From: Fibrella aestuarina BUZ 2
GTDB lineage: Bacteria > Bacteroidota > Bacteroidia > Cytophagales > Spirosomataceae
Direction: 5' to 3'
NCBI RefSeq assembly: GCF_000331105.1
Contig: NC_020054.1
Span: 2,326,813 to 2,390,812, forward strand
Length of the DNA: 64,000 nt
In this document: piece after piece, positions 44,623-53,451 of the stretch
Layout of the letters: every line of letters begins with the position of its first letter
How positions within the stretch are numbered: the stretch's first letter is position 1
Notes under the pieces: generated by a model
What the model was told of the DNA's origin: nothing
Database searches by the model: none
The model's input: the letters and a program-made list of their open reading frames with translations, nothing else
Program-made: the position numbers and the translations under genes

Positions 44623-45246
44623 CTAAACCGTCCAAATCGCTCCGCATCCCGCCAGACAGCGGCCCTGCTTTTGATTGACTGAGCGTTGTAGTAGCATCTG
44701 AAAACTCGAATCGCGGGTTAGCGGAAACGGGGTGCCGCATTTGGGGCACGCATACAAGGTGGTCATTTTGGCGTCGATTTCGGCCAGCGTGCGGCGTTTC
44801 TGGGCCATCCGTTCAGCGCCCATCAGTCGACCCAATGCCATACCCACCACGGGCACGCCCATCAGCAGATCGGCGCCCTGATCAAGCAGGCTACGGCTTT
44901 CCAGTCCTTCTTTCAGGGATTCGTATTCGTTCCAGATGTGCTCCAGCTCCGCAAACTCCTTCGTGTAATCGTCGGGGTTACGCGTGAACGCTTTGGTGAG
45001 GCGGCGGTACGTAATTAACTGGTTGCCCATCCGAATCTGATCGTCGGGTTGCAGGCGTCGGCGCGTAATCCGAAACTCGTTGACAAACGTGCCGTTGGAA
45101 CTGTTGTTATCTTCCAGCCAGAACTCATCGCCCAGCCGCATCACCTGCGCGTGCTGTTCCGATACCGACAGCGTCGGGATGACAATGTGGTTGTTCTTGC
45201 TCCGGCCAACCGTAACAACGGGCGGCTTCACGTTTGGTGCGGTCAT
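44623..45246 (-). CDS. FHA-domain protein with C-terminal zinc-ribbon-like motif
   Basis: A phosphothreonine-reading FHA domain at the N-terminus: VGRSKNNHIVIP, SEQHAQV and NSSNGTFVN, the full canonical set. After a helical region with QGADLLMGVPVVGMALGRLMG, cysteines occur as CPKCGTPF and, closer to the end, CLAGCGAIW, a zinc-ribbon-like pair. The start ATG at 45246 (MTAPNVKP) is preferred; 45270 is also open. Together with the second FHA gene and the kinase/phosphatase pair, this resembles the Fha part of threonine-phosphorylation control of T6SS. Confidence 0.87.
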   Translation of the reverse strand: MTAPNVKPPVVTVGRSKNNHIVIPTLSVSEQHAQVMRLGDEFWLEDNNSSNGTFVNEFRITRRRLQPDDQIRMGNQLITYRRLTKAFTRNPDDYTKEFAELEHIWNEYESLKEGLESRSLLDQGADLLMGVPVVGMALGRLMGAERMAQKRRTLAEIDAKMTTLYACPKCGTPFPLTRDSSFQMLLQRSVNQKQGRCLAGCGAIWTV

Positions 45247-45349
45247 AGGATGGATGGAAGGAAAGGGCATTCAGTGTGTCCGGTTTGCTGTCGACTCGCC
45301 AGGAAGCGGTCAACATCAAACCGGACACACCAAACGGTAAACGAACTGG

Positions 45350-46189
45350 TTACTCAGCCATGTGCAGGCCTACGTCGTGCCCACTGATCTGGTCATGCAC
45401 CTGATCGTAATGATCGGCCACGTCGTCGTGCCCAACGATCTGATGGCCCATATACTCGTCTTCCGAGTCGATATGAGGGCCCATGCCGGTGGGCTCGACC
45501 GCGGCCAGCTGGGTATGCTCAGCAGCAACCGGCGTGATTTCGGGGTAGGCAGCAGCGGCACCCACGGCGGCAGCCATCGGAACGGCTACCGGGGTAATTT
45601 CAGGTACGTCATGCGCGCCTGCCGGAACGGGTTCAACGTCGGTATGGCTGGCCAGCATGGGCGCGGCCTGATGATGAACCTGGGACTCGTGGTGCTGAGC
45701 GGGCACGGGCGTTACCTCGGGCTGGGCGCCGTCGAGCGATGCCACGAACGCCTGCCGTTCGGTCGGCGTCAGCGCGTCCAGTTCTTCGGTGTAATATGTA
45801 TTATAGGTATTGCCGTGCCAGGTAAAGTAATGACCGGGACCCACTAGGTGGCGGGCAGCGGCAAAGGCTTTGTCAAAGGTGTCGAGATTGTCCAGGTCGT
45901 TCATCGACGACACGCCGCTCGTATTCGAGATCGGTACAATCAGTGGTGGCTCAGTGGGGGTGACGCTGCTGTCGTAGCGGTTGGCATCCGACAGGTCTTC
46001 CTCGCTGACACTGCTGTTATCGCTGTCGTCGAGCATACCTAACCCAATGGCCGAGGCGGCCAGCAGGGTGGTTCCCCCAGCGGCCACAGCGACGTTTTTC
46101 TTCTGATCGGGCGATGTCACCCGGTTTGCTTCTACATACTCGGGCTCCTGGCCGTTGGTATATTCCTGCGCGTTATCGTAAGGATTCAT
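45350..46189 (-). CDS. Unknown acidic His/Asp-rich protein, first gene of the T6SS regulatory operon
   Basis: A 279-residue protein not matched to a known enzyme. It has one hydrophobic stretch (about residues 33-50, VAVAAGGTTLLAASAIGLG), an acidic Ser-rich stretch, then FDKAFAAARHLVGPGHYFTW and NTYNTYYTEEL, a segment I recall in various Bacteroidota proteins. The C-terminal third is a low-complexity region rich in His, Asp and Ala/Pro with repeats such as PEITPVAVP and PEITPVAAE. It starts the operon of two FHA genes, phosphatase, kinase, clpV and tssN. Function unknown; a scaffold or membrane-tethered substrate of the kinase is possible. Confidence 0.7.
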   Translation of the reverse strand: MNPYDNAQEYTNGQEPEYVEANRVTSPDQKKNVAVAAGGTTLLAASAIGLGMLDDSDNSSVSEEDLSDANRYDSSVTPTEPPLIVPISNTSGVSSMNDLDNLDTFDKAFAAARHLVGPGHYFTWHGNTYNTYYTEELDALTPTERQAFVASLDGAQPEVTPVPAQHHESQVHHQAAPMLASHTDVEPVPAGAHDVPEITPVAVPMAAAVGAAAAYPEITPVAAEHTQLAAVEPTGMGPHIDSEDEYMGHQIVGHDDVADHYDQVHDQISGHDVGLHMAE

Positions 46190-46425
46190 ACGTGCTGATG
46201 TGTTTACTGAGAAGAATAAAACCGTTGAACGACTAAAGTACGTTTTGTTGAAAACTAAACCTATATATTAACGCTTCAAAGGTATGCTTAGTCTACTTTT
46301 CGGTCAGTTAAGTGGCGCGTGAGCTGAGTTGCCCTACGTTTACTAAAGCGGTTTTATGTTTAGTTAATAAGCACTTCTTTTGTCATACTACTAATTGGGC
46401 CATACCGTAAAATTCGTTTCCTGTT
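46190..46425. promoter_or_regulatory. Divergent promoter region of the second T6SS block
   Basis: This 236-bp AT-rich region separates the leftward regulatory operon from rightward tssK. On the minus strand TACTTTAG (46233-46240) preceded by TTTAG (46255-46259) is like a Bacteroidota -7/-33 pair. On the plus strand CTTCTTTTGTCATAC near 46374 could belong to the tssK promoter. Both assignments are tentative. Confidence 0.4.
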
Positions 46426-47688
46426 ATGTTGCCAAAAGTTGAACATCTGCCCGTAAACTGGGTAGACGGCATGAAAATAGCCCGCCGTCACTTCTCCGAC
46501 TTCGAGCACTTCGTCACCGACCACGTGCGCGATGCGTCGGCGTTGAACCTGCTGTCTTCCACCTACGGGCTGCTCCTGTCCGACGCCCCGCCGTTCAACC
46601 TGCAGGTGATTATCGACCAGAACGAGAACATTCAGGTGCGGCTGAGCAACTGCCGGGCTATCACGGGCTCGGGCGGGCGGGTCGAACTGATCGACAAGCC
46701 GGTTGAGCTGTCGACGAGTTTGCAAGCTGTACTCGATAAATACAACATGCCGCGCTCCGACGATCTGAAACTGCTGATTGTGCTGACCGTCGATCCGTTC
46801 CGGCGGACGCCCGAGGGACAGCCGGCCAACAACGAGCCGTTTCCGCGGCCGCCATTCACGCTGCCGACCTACCAGCTGACGATCGTACCCAATTACCAGA
46901 CCGATACCACTGCCGTCGATCCCAACGCCGTTCGGCCATCGGTTGGGTACGTCTCGCCCGACTTCGAATCGTATCACCTGGTGGTGGGGCAGCTTAGTGG
47001 CAAGTTTGGGGTGCTCACCAACGACGAGGCCTACATTCCGGCCTGTTCGGCGCTGGGGGCGCATTCGGGCCTGCTGGCCTGGGCCGATCGGTCGCAGAAA
47101 CTGTTTGCCGAGGTGCAGCGCGATGCCGTTCAGATTGTGGCAAAAGTGATCCGGAAACGCCGGACCGATCAGGCCTTCCGGGCGGGGCCGCTGGCCGAAC
47201 TGATCCGGGTCTTAGCGGAAGAAGTGGCCCAATCGCTCGACGATGTGCTGAACCACCTGCACTTTGGCGGGCGCGAGCAGGCACCGATCACGTACCTGCG
47301 CTACATCGTGCGGGCGACTCGGCAGCTGAAAACGACCCTCGACTGCCTTTGCGAACCCGATAAAAATTCGGCGTCATCGGGTCGGGAGCTGGTGTTGCCC
47401 TACTTCCAGAGCTGGACCAATCTGGAACCGGCGTTGGTGGAGAAGGCACTGGTCGAGGTGATCACCAAACCTTACCAACACGCGCAGTTGCAACCGTATA
47501 CCGTGGCGATTGATCGCTGCTGGGGCATGATCCAGCAGATTTTTCGGAAAATGACCGAGCTGGAGTACATTGGTCAGGAAAACACCGACTACAATTTCGA
47601 TACCCAGCGCCGGTCGACGCACGTCAGCGAAGCGCCCAACCAGCAACGTGTATTGGACCCCTTCAATGGCGGCTACAGCTTTCAGTAA
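46426..47688 (+). CDS. tssK: T6SS baseplate protein TssK (subtype iii)
   Basis: A 420-residue baseplate component connecting baseplate and membrane complex. The opening VEHLPVNWVDGMKIARRHF matches the TssK N-terminal shell domain, which commonly has the W-x-(D/E)-G-M pattern, followed by a beta-rich domain and a helical C-terminal half (AEEVAQSLDDVLNHLHF). Bacteroidota TssK proteins have this length and are followed by tssO-like genes. Here the next gene is the TssO-like one, 120 bp downstream. The remaining baseplate genes tssG, F and E converge from the other side. Confidence 0.85.
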   Translation: MLPKVEHLPVNWVDGMKIARRHFSDFEHFVTDHVRDASALNLLSSTYGLLLSDAPPFNLQVIIDQNENIQVRLSNCRAITGSGGRVELIDKPVELSTSLQAVLDKYNMPRSDDLKLLIVLTVDPFRRTPEGQPANNEPFPRPPFTLPTYQLTIVPNYQTDTTAVDPNAVRPSVGYVSPDFESYHLVVGQLSGKFGVLTNDEAYIPACSALGAHSGLLAWADRSQKLFAEVQRDAVQIVAKVIRKRRTDQAFRAGPLAELIRVLAEEVAQSLDDVLNHLHFGGREQAPITYLRYIVRATRQLKTTLDCLCEPDKNSASSGRELVLPYFQSWTNLEPALVEKALVEVITKPYQHAQLQPYTVAIDRCWGMIQQIFRKMTELEYIGQENTDYNFDTQRRSTHVSEAPNQQRVLDPFNGGYSFQ

Positions 47689-47808
47689 ACCATTCGTTCA
47701 ACGTTCGACGGCTCGCGTTGAGCTGCTCTGGCAGGAGCCAGAGTTGGCTGTAGCGCCAGTGAAGCAACCGTAGCCGTTGCCCCTTAAACCATCAAACTTT
47801 TCCTCTCA

Positions 47809-48654
47809 ATGGAAGCCATAAACAGTGCAGAGCGTAGTGCCTCTATTTTCAACTTCGCTTTGGTTTACTTGCTCATCACGGCGGTGCCGGTGGGCATTAC
47901 GTACATTATGACCAAAAAGGCGGGCAGCACCAGCGCTAACGCCAAGGCGGTGGTTGAGCAACGCGATCTGGCCGAAGAGATGAAAGCCTGCCAGACGTTC
48001 GTGAAGAAGATGGAGGAAATCGACAAGACCCGGCCCGAAGAGACGGCTTCGTCGGAAACCTGGAATGCCTGGATCAACGACGCCGACCGGCAGAATAATC
48101 AGTTCAAAAACCGGGTCGATCAGTTTCAGAAGAATGCCCGTTTTTCAGGCGCACGGCTCGCCATGCGCGATATGGCCTGTTCGTATCTGTACCGGGTTTT
48201 CAACGAGCGCCGGAATTACCTCGCCAAACGGACCCAACTGCTGAATTTTAAGGATGACACCGCCGAGATTCAGGACCTGAAAGGCAAGGTGCAGGGCTTG
48301 GAGGGCGAAAAAACGAACCTCAATACGCAGAACGCCATGCTACAGGCCCAACTGGCCCAGATGGCCGCTACGGTCGGCAAGAGTGGAGGCGGCGGTGGCG
48401 GTAGTGGCGGAGGAGGAGGGGGCGGTGAACTCGACGCCCTCAAAGCCGAGTTGGAATACTGCGAAGCGTCCAGCGCGAAAGACAAGGCCGATTTGCTCGA
48501 AAAGTACAACGACAAAACCAAGCGCCGCGAGCTTTATACGGAGGCCCGGCAGGACATGATGCGGATCCGGCAGAACCCCAAAGCGAGTTTTGCCATTCGT
48601 AAGCAGATTCGGCAGGATCTGGACGAAATCGACCGGGCCATGGCCCGGCTGTAG
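47809..48654 (+). CDS. tssO: T6SS membrane/coiled-coil protein TssO-like
   Basis: A 281-residue protein with one N-terminal membrane helix (about residues 15-35, FALVYLLITAVPVGITYIM) followed by long coiled coil (EIQDLKGKVQGLEGEKTNL). A poly-glycine linker at about 190-205 splits the coil, and a basic helical C-terminus ends in RQDLDEIDRAMARL. Bacteroidota T6SS loci encode TssO of this architecture next to tssK. The assignment is by topology and position. It ends 24 bp before the convergent tssG stop. Confidence 0.72.
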   Translation: MEAINSAERSASIFNFALVYLLITAVPVGITYIMTKKAGSTSANAKAVVEQRDLAEEMKACQTFVKKMEEIDKTRPEETASSETWNAWINDADRQNNQFKNRVDQFQKNARFSGARLAMRDMACSYLYRVFNERRNYLAKRTQLLNFKDDTAEIQDLKGKVQGLEGEKTNLNTQNAMLQAQLAQMAATVGKSGGGGGGSGGGGGGGELDALKAELEYCEASSAKDKADLLEKYNDKTKRRELYTEARQDMMRIRQNPKASFAIRKQIRQDLDEIDRAMARL

Positions 48655-48678
48655 GCCCGCTCATCGCGCTGGCCACGA

Positions 48679-49767
48679 TCAGATGTAGGTGGTGCTGCCC
48701 AGCACACTCAGAGTGCTATCCAACTCGCTCTGTGGCGTTTTAACGGTGAAGGTTCGTTTCACTTGGGGGTTCTTCGACAGCCGCCCCGCGTGCGTTGGCA
48801 CACTAAACGGCGTCGAGAGTTCGTCCCTGATTTTCAGGTTGACCACCACGTCCGTCTCATAGGGCATAAAGTACTCAATCAGCAGATTGACGATCTTCCG
48901 GCTATCGCCGACGAAGATGACTTTCCCGTCAAAATGAATTTCCAGAAACTCGTTGAGGCGGGTTGGATGCAACGGCCCGATGCTGATCTCATAGGCCGGC
49001 ATCGTATCCTGATAAACGCCTTCCAGCGCAAAGCTGCCCAGTTCGGCTTTTGACAGTTCGCTGGGCGCGGGCGTCTCGTTCTCGCTCAGCGTAATCAGGT
49101 GCAACAGCGGCGGAATGGTACGGATTGCCACCGGCACGCCCAGAATAAGCGTGAACACCTGCGACACCAACTCGGTATTGTGCACGAGCCGGTGCGCAAT
49201 GGGCAGCAGATGAAGCAGGTTGTTGAGCTGCCGCAGGTCGAGCAGATCGGGTGGCAGGCCCCAAAACTGCCGTAATACCGCTCCCTGATCGTTTTGGCGT
49301 AGGGTCTGCTCGTTGATGAGGTACTTGCGCTCCTCCAGCTCCATCGCCAGCCCCTGCAAGTAAAACTCCTGCTCGATCGGCTGGAAAAACTGCCGCATGC
49401 CCCGCTGCCGCCGGGCTTGCTCGTCGATGTCGTCGAAGACTTCGGCCTGATCGCGCCCCAGGTTGCTGGGCTGGTGAAAGAGGCCCTCGGGCAGGTAGTC
49501 GTAGATGCCGTCGCGGTGCACCTCGATGTTGATGTACTGCGGCCGTGACGGGTCGATAGATGCCGGGCCGGTGCCCCAGACGTCGGGGTTGCCCACGGTC
49601 GCGCGGCCGATGTCGTGTCGGAAGCTTCGCTCAAACAGGCCCGCCGGGTGGATGAGCAGTTCGCGCATGGGGTTGACGCCGTCGTAAAACAGTTCGGCCA
49701 GCACGACCTCCAGCCGCACGTCACTGCGCAGCCGCCCAATCTGTTCGGCAATGATATCGGGCCTCAT
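48679..49767 (-). CDS. tssG: T6SS baseplate protein TssG (subtype iii)
   Basis: Baseplate wedge subunit. Start at the ATG at 49767 (MRPDIIAEQIGRL), which overlaps the tssF stop by 4 bp (translational coupling); the longer upstream frame is an overlap artefact. The 362-residue product contains LRSDVRLEVVLAELFYDG at the N-terminus, then RQFWGLPPDLLDLRQLNN, then YEISIGPLHPTRLNEFLE, in the pattern of Bacteroidota TssG proteins. TssE-F-G order along the minus strand matches a baseplate operon. Confidence 0.83.
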   Translation of the reverse strand: MRPDIIAEQIGRLRSDVRLEVVLAELFYDGVNPMRELLIHPAGLFERSFRHDIGRATVGNPDVWGTGPASIDPSRPQYINIEVHRDGIYDYLPEGLFHQPSNLGRDQAEVFDDIDEQARRQRGMRQFFQPIEQEFYLQGLAMELEERKYLINEQTLRQNDQGAVLRQFWGLPPDLLDLRQLNNLLHLLPIAHRLVHNTELVSQVFTLILGVPVAIRTIPPLLHLITLSENETPAPSELSKAELGSFALEGVYQDTMPAYEISIGPLHPTRLNEFLEIHFDGKVIFVGDSRKIVNLLIEYFMPYETDVVVNLKIRDELSTPFSVPTHAGRLSKNPQVKRTFTVKTPQSELDSTLSVLGSTTYI

Positions 49768-51668
49768 AGTGTACGAATGGGAGCAAAGGTGGCTTGCATA
49801 CGGACCCGGTAGGGCAGGTTCATGGCCGAGCGGGCCGCGAGGTGTTGCTGGCAGCGGTCGCACTCAGCGTCCCACTCAGTGGGCGTCAGATTGGTACGGC
49901 TGCGCGGTACGATCACCACGTCGAGGCAGCGAACGTACCCAGCCCCTTCGATGAGGTTTTCGGCGAAGGCTTTCTGCACCTGTACATCGACCGGAATACC
50001 GCCCAGCCGACCAAAAAAATAGGCTTTGCATTCGGCTTCGATATCGGCAATCGTGACGAGGCGCTGCCGGGTCAGCAGGGTTTGGCGCAGGTGATACTCT
50101 TTCTCGTCGACACTAGGCTTGTTTTGGCCACCCACCGTGCCTGTCACCAGAAAAAGGTCTTCGGGACCGGTGCGGATGGAGTCGTAGCCGCCGTAGTAGC
50201 TCAGGTACGTTCCCGCCGGAATATAGTTGGCCGATTTACCGTTGGTGCTCCAGAACTCAACAAACACGTTGCTATCGTTTCGGCGCGGCTTGATGAAGAT
50301 GTAAGGGTGGCCCATCTTGAACCCTTCGGTTGGCATGGCCTGCAACTGCTGCCCGAGGTCGTCGAGGTTTCGTTTGAGTTCATCCAGCGTTTTCACGAAC
50401 CAGCCCGACCCCAGTGCCCGGAACGCCCGGTTTTCGTCGAGCAGGAGTTGTTGCACCTGCTGAAGCAAATCGTGAGCGTTGCGTTCGTCGAACCGGCCCA
50501 CGTCGTGCGGGCGCCACATGAACGAGTCTTCCTCCAGCTCATCGAAATCGCGCAGGGGCGACGACCGGAACAAATCTTTGCTGTCGGCATCGTAGACGCG
50601 CCGGATAAACAGAAACTCGATGTCGGATTTGAGCGGATAGACGTTCAGCGCCAGCGAAAGGCGTTGCTGCATGCGGTTGAGCTGCCGATTCATCACCGGG
50701 AAACAGTTCATCCGCACGTCCATATTGGCGACGGCCAGCGGCGGGAAATCCCGACTGAGCCGCAGCTCGAGCCAGATCAGGGGCCGGTTGCCAAAGAGCC
50801 GCGTTTGCTGCTCGTTGAAGAGGTAGCCCGGCGGCGTCAGGCTGCGCGCCAGTCCCCAGTCGTCGCGCGTGGGTACGTTGCCCAGCGTCATGAAGCTCCG
50901 GCTGTAGAGGTTCAGGACATCCTGCTCGAGCAGGTGCAACACGTCGAGTTGGGGCCCCAGGTGCGCCGCGTGCGTATCGGGGCTGATGAACCCCGGATAC
51001 ACGGGAATGGGTTGCCCGTTGAGGTGCCAGGTCGACTGGTAGCCGTCGTGCAGTTTTCGGTAATACACCGCTTTTTGCTGCGGCGACTCCGATTCCCAGT
51101 CGAAGTGCAGCGGCAAGCCACCAATCGACGGCACGTAGTCATCGAGTTCAAGCCCGATCCAGACCGACTGGTAGGGGGTGGTGAAAGTGGGCTGTGCCTG
51201 TTTCTCCCACTGCATCCGGTCGAAGCCCCGAAACTCGGTAATGCCCTGCTCGCTCACCAGAAAGCGCACTTCGCCATTGGCGAGGCGGCTCTTCACGACG
51301 GGCGAAAAAAAGACGTCGCGCTGAACGCCTTCCCGCACCGGCGGCCGGTGATAAAACTGAACCGACGGGTCGAGATCGAGCAGGAAATCGTCGGGACGGG
51401 CGTGGAAAATGGCGTGGGCGGGCCGGGGCAAGTCGATCACCTCCGGGCACATCACGCTCGCCAGCCGGTTGACAATGTGGCCCCGCGTTTGCTCGATGGC
51501 TTTGGCGGTATTTTCCAGCTCGAAGGCGCAGGCCTCCATCAGGTAACTAACCAGCGGATCGGTGGCTTCAACGTCTTTGCCGCGCATCTGCCAGATGGCC
51601 GAGGCGTAGCGGATCATGCGCTTCCGGATTTCGTCGCGCGTAAAATCTTTAGCGGTGAGTTGGTTCAT
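49764..51668 (-). CDS. tssF: T6SS baseplate protein TssF
   Basis: A 634-residue baseplate wedge protein. The N-terminal motif region, with SYLMEACAFELENTAKAIEQ and PEVIDLPRPAHAIFHARP, is the strongest TssF marker, followed by FDWESES and a C-terminal GIPVDVQVQKAFAENLI. It is preceded by tssE (57 bp) and overlaps tssG by 4 bp. With TssE, TssG and TssK it makes a full baseplate set. A long antisense frame lies across this gene and is not believed real. Confidence 0.88.
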   Translation of the reverse strand: MNQLTAKDFTRDEIRKRMIRYASAIWQMRGKDVEATDPLVSYLMEACAFELENTAKAIEQTRGHIVNRLASVMCPEVIDLPRPAHAIFHARPDDFLLDLDPSVQFYHRPPVREGVQRDVFFSPVVKSRLANGEVRFLVSEQGITEFRGFDRMQWEKQAQPTFTTPYQSVWIGLELDDYVPSIGGLPLHFDWESESPQQKAVYYRKLHDGYQSTWHLNGQPIPVYPGFISPDTHAAHLGPQLDVLHLLEQDVLNLYSRSFMTLGNVPTRDDWGLARSLTPPGYLFNEQQTRLFGNRPLIWLELRLSRDFPPLAVANMDVRMNCFPVMNRQLNRMQQRLSLALNVYPLKSDIEFLFIRRVYDADSKDLFRSSPLRDFDELEEDSFMWRPHDVGRFDERNAHDLLQQVQQLLLDENRAFRALGSGWFVKTLDELKRNLDDLGQQLQAMPTEGFKMGHPYIFIKPRRNDSNVFVEFWSTNGKSANYIPAGTYLSYYGGYDSIRTGPEDLFLVTGTVGGQNKPSVDEKEYHLRQTLLTRQRLVTIADIEAECKAYFFGRLGGIPVDVQVQKAFAENLIEGAGYVRCLDVVIVPRSRTNLTPTEWDAECDRCQQHLAARSAMNLPYRVRMQATFAPIRTL

Positions 51669-51724
51669 AGACGAGGTGAGGATCGAGGGCTTGGGTGGTC
51701 GTTGACGGCTACTTCACAAACGAC

Positions 51725-52183
51725 TTACCGAACGCGCGACGTAAAAGGCGCAACGGCAATCTCGCGCTGGTATTCGAACGGGCGCCGGTTTGAGGCGGCA
51801 ATTTCGGCCCGTACGCGAATGATCACCAGTTTGTGGGCGTCGGGCGTGCCTTCCCGGTTGATGCTGACTTCGACCTTTACGCGTTCCAGGCGGGGTTCGT
51901 AGCGGTAAATGGCATCGCGCAACGACTTCTCGATCCGGTCAGTCCAGAGCACCGATACGGAGTCGTTGGTAGTGCTGAAATCATCGTCCCAGATCGTGCA
52001 GCCAAAGCGGCCATCATACCGGGCCTCGTTGAATTGGGTGGTTGTGATCAGAAACAGATTCTGCTGAATCGACGCTTCCATCGAGCAATAAACCTGCTTG
52101 TTGGTGGCTGCCGTTTGCCGGGCGCTGGGTGGCTTAATCAGCAAGTCCAGCCGCAGTGGCAGTTTGTAATACTCGTCGGCCAT
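51725..52183 (-). CDS. tssE: T6SS baseplate protein TssE (gp25-like)
   Basis: GPW/gp25-type protein of 152 residues. The key segment is IEKSLRDAIYRYEPRLERVKVEV, cut short here, as in gp25, where the E-P-R of the baseplate contact is conserved. Upstream, ASIQQNLFLITTTQFNEARYD fits the N-terminal half. First gene of the tssE-F-G operon on the minus strand; the promoter must lie in the gap upstream, which holds a hairpin. Confidence 0.87.
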   Translation of the reverse strand: MADEYYKLPLRLDLLIKPPSARQTAATNKQVYCSMEASIQQNLFLITTTQFNEARYDGRFGCTIWDDDFSTTNDSVSVLWTDRIEKSLRDAIYRYEPRLERVKVEVSINREGTPDAHKLVIIRVRAEIAASNRRPFEYQREIAVAPFTSRVR

Positions 52184-52208
52184 GGGAAGAAGGAATAGTT
52201 TAGCGTTG

Positions 52209-52278
52209 ACAGGTTAGGGGTTGGCGTTGGCTGGCGCCCGAGTACGCCTGTGCCAGCTAATCGCAACCGCTAACCTGT
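52209..52278. repeat. Intergenic inverted repeat between topoisomerase IB and tssE
   Basis: ACAGGTTAG at 52209 pairs perfectly with 52270-52278, and after one mismatch GGTTG pairs with CAACC, giving a long imperfect stem. It probably ends topoisomerase transcription before tssE. Shares the word style of other intergenic hairpins here. Confidence 0.55.
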
Positions 52279-52308
52279 AGACTGTTCCCCAAGGTACGTG
52301 TCAAATGC

Positions 52309-53370
52309 TTACGGTTTCACCTGTTCTTTTAGAAAGGCCAGCAACATTTTTTCAACGCCATCGAGGCCAGATGGGCTGCTTTGTTTGAAGCGGTTTCGGC
52401 GTTTGATGTACGGGTTCAGGTCCTGGCATTCATAGGCCTCCAGCAACTGCGGATGCACGTAATGTTTTCGGCAGACGGTGCGGGTATTACCCAGGCGGTG
52501 GGCCACCTCATCGAGAACCGTATTGACGTTCTTTTTCGCTTCTTTATCCGACGCACAGGGTTCCAGTTCGATCAGCAGGCGCAGGGCGTTGGTTGTCCCC
52601 GCCCAGGTGCGAAAATCTTTGGCCGAAAACTCATCGCCCATCGTCTCCTGCAGGTACGTGTTGACCATGCCCGAGTCGATGCTGTGGCGCTCCCCGGCTT
52701 CGTCGAGGTATTGAAACAGTTCTTTCCCAGGCAGTTCGCGGCAGGCTTTCACCAGGCGGGTGAGGCGACGGTCGCGCAGGGTGATGTCGTGATAGATGCC
52801 TTTTTTGCCTTTAAAGCTAAAGCGTAGCGCGTCGCCCTGGGCTTTCACGTGCCGGTTCTTGAGGGTCGTCAGGCCATACGAGCCATACTCTTTTTCATAG
52901 GCGGCATTCCCGACCCGGATCAGGGTTTGTTCCATCACGCTCAGGGCCACCGCAATTACTTTCTCTTTAGACAGTGTCCGCTGTTTAAGATCCTGTTGCA
53001 GGCGTTTTCGCAGCAGCGGCAGCTTCTCCCCGAAGGCAATCATCCGGTGAAATTTGGTCTCGCTGCGGGCGGCGTTCCAGTTGGCATGGTAGCGGTACTG
53101 TTTTCGCCCTTTGGCGTCGATGCCGGTGGCCTGCAAGTGGCCGTTCGGCCGGGGGCAAATCCAGACGTGCTGGTAGGCGGGCGGCAAGGCCAGCCGCCGG
53201 ATTCGTTCCAGCGTGGCGTCGTCGTCGATAGGCGAGCCTTTGGGGTCGAGGTATTCGTACCGATTGCCGTTTTGCCGCCGCGCAATGCCCGGCATGGTAT
53301 CGTTTACGTAAACCAGCTTGGCGGCTCTGGCCAGTTGCACGGCATCGGATTGGCCTGTTGATGGGTTCAT
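52309..53370 (-). CDS. DNA topoisomerase IB (poxvirus/bacterial type)
   Basis: Type IB topoisomerase that relaxes supercoils through a 3'-phosphotyrosyl intermediate. The 353-residue protein shows an N-terminal RRQNGNRYEYLDPKGSPI domain, RIRRLALPPAYQHVWICP split here from the ATGIDAKGRKQYRYH region, and the catalytic core with K-S-like KDFRTWAGT (residues 251-259) and Y304 in RKHYVHP. All core residues seem intact. Downstream of it lies the tssE operon; it is not itself linked to T6SS. Common in soil Bacteroidota. Confidence 0.92.
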   Translation of the reverse strand: MNPSTGQSDAVQLARAAKLVYVNDTMPGIARRQNGNRYEYLDPKGSPIDDDATLERIRRLALPPAYQHVWICPRPNGHLQATGIDAKGRKQYRYHANWNAARSETKFHRMIAFGEKLPLLRKRLQQDLKQRTLSKEKVIAVALSVMEQTLIRVGNAAYEKEYGSYGLTTLKNRHVKAQGDALRFSFKGKKGIYHDITLRDRRLTRLVKACRELPGKELFQYLDEAGERHSIDSGMVNTYLQETMGDEFSAKDFRTWAGTTNALRLLIELEPCASDKEAKKNVNTVLDEVAHRLGNTRTVCRKHYVHPQLLEAYECQDLNPYIKRRNRFKQSSPSGLDGVEKMLLAFLKEQVKP

Positions 53371-53451
53371 TAGGTTGTTGAGTAACTAGGATGTAGCAAC
53401 AACCGTCAGAGTAGGAGCGGGGTTTTGGTAAGTACTAAATAGGCGACCTTC

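Noticed and set aside
49794..51902. Long plus-strand reading frame of about 700 codons opposite tssF
   Set aside because: It is the mirror of a well-conserved tssF with GC-rich third positions; its translation has no domain features and crosses into tssE.
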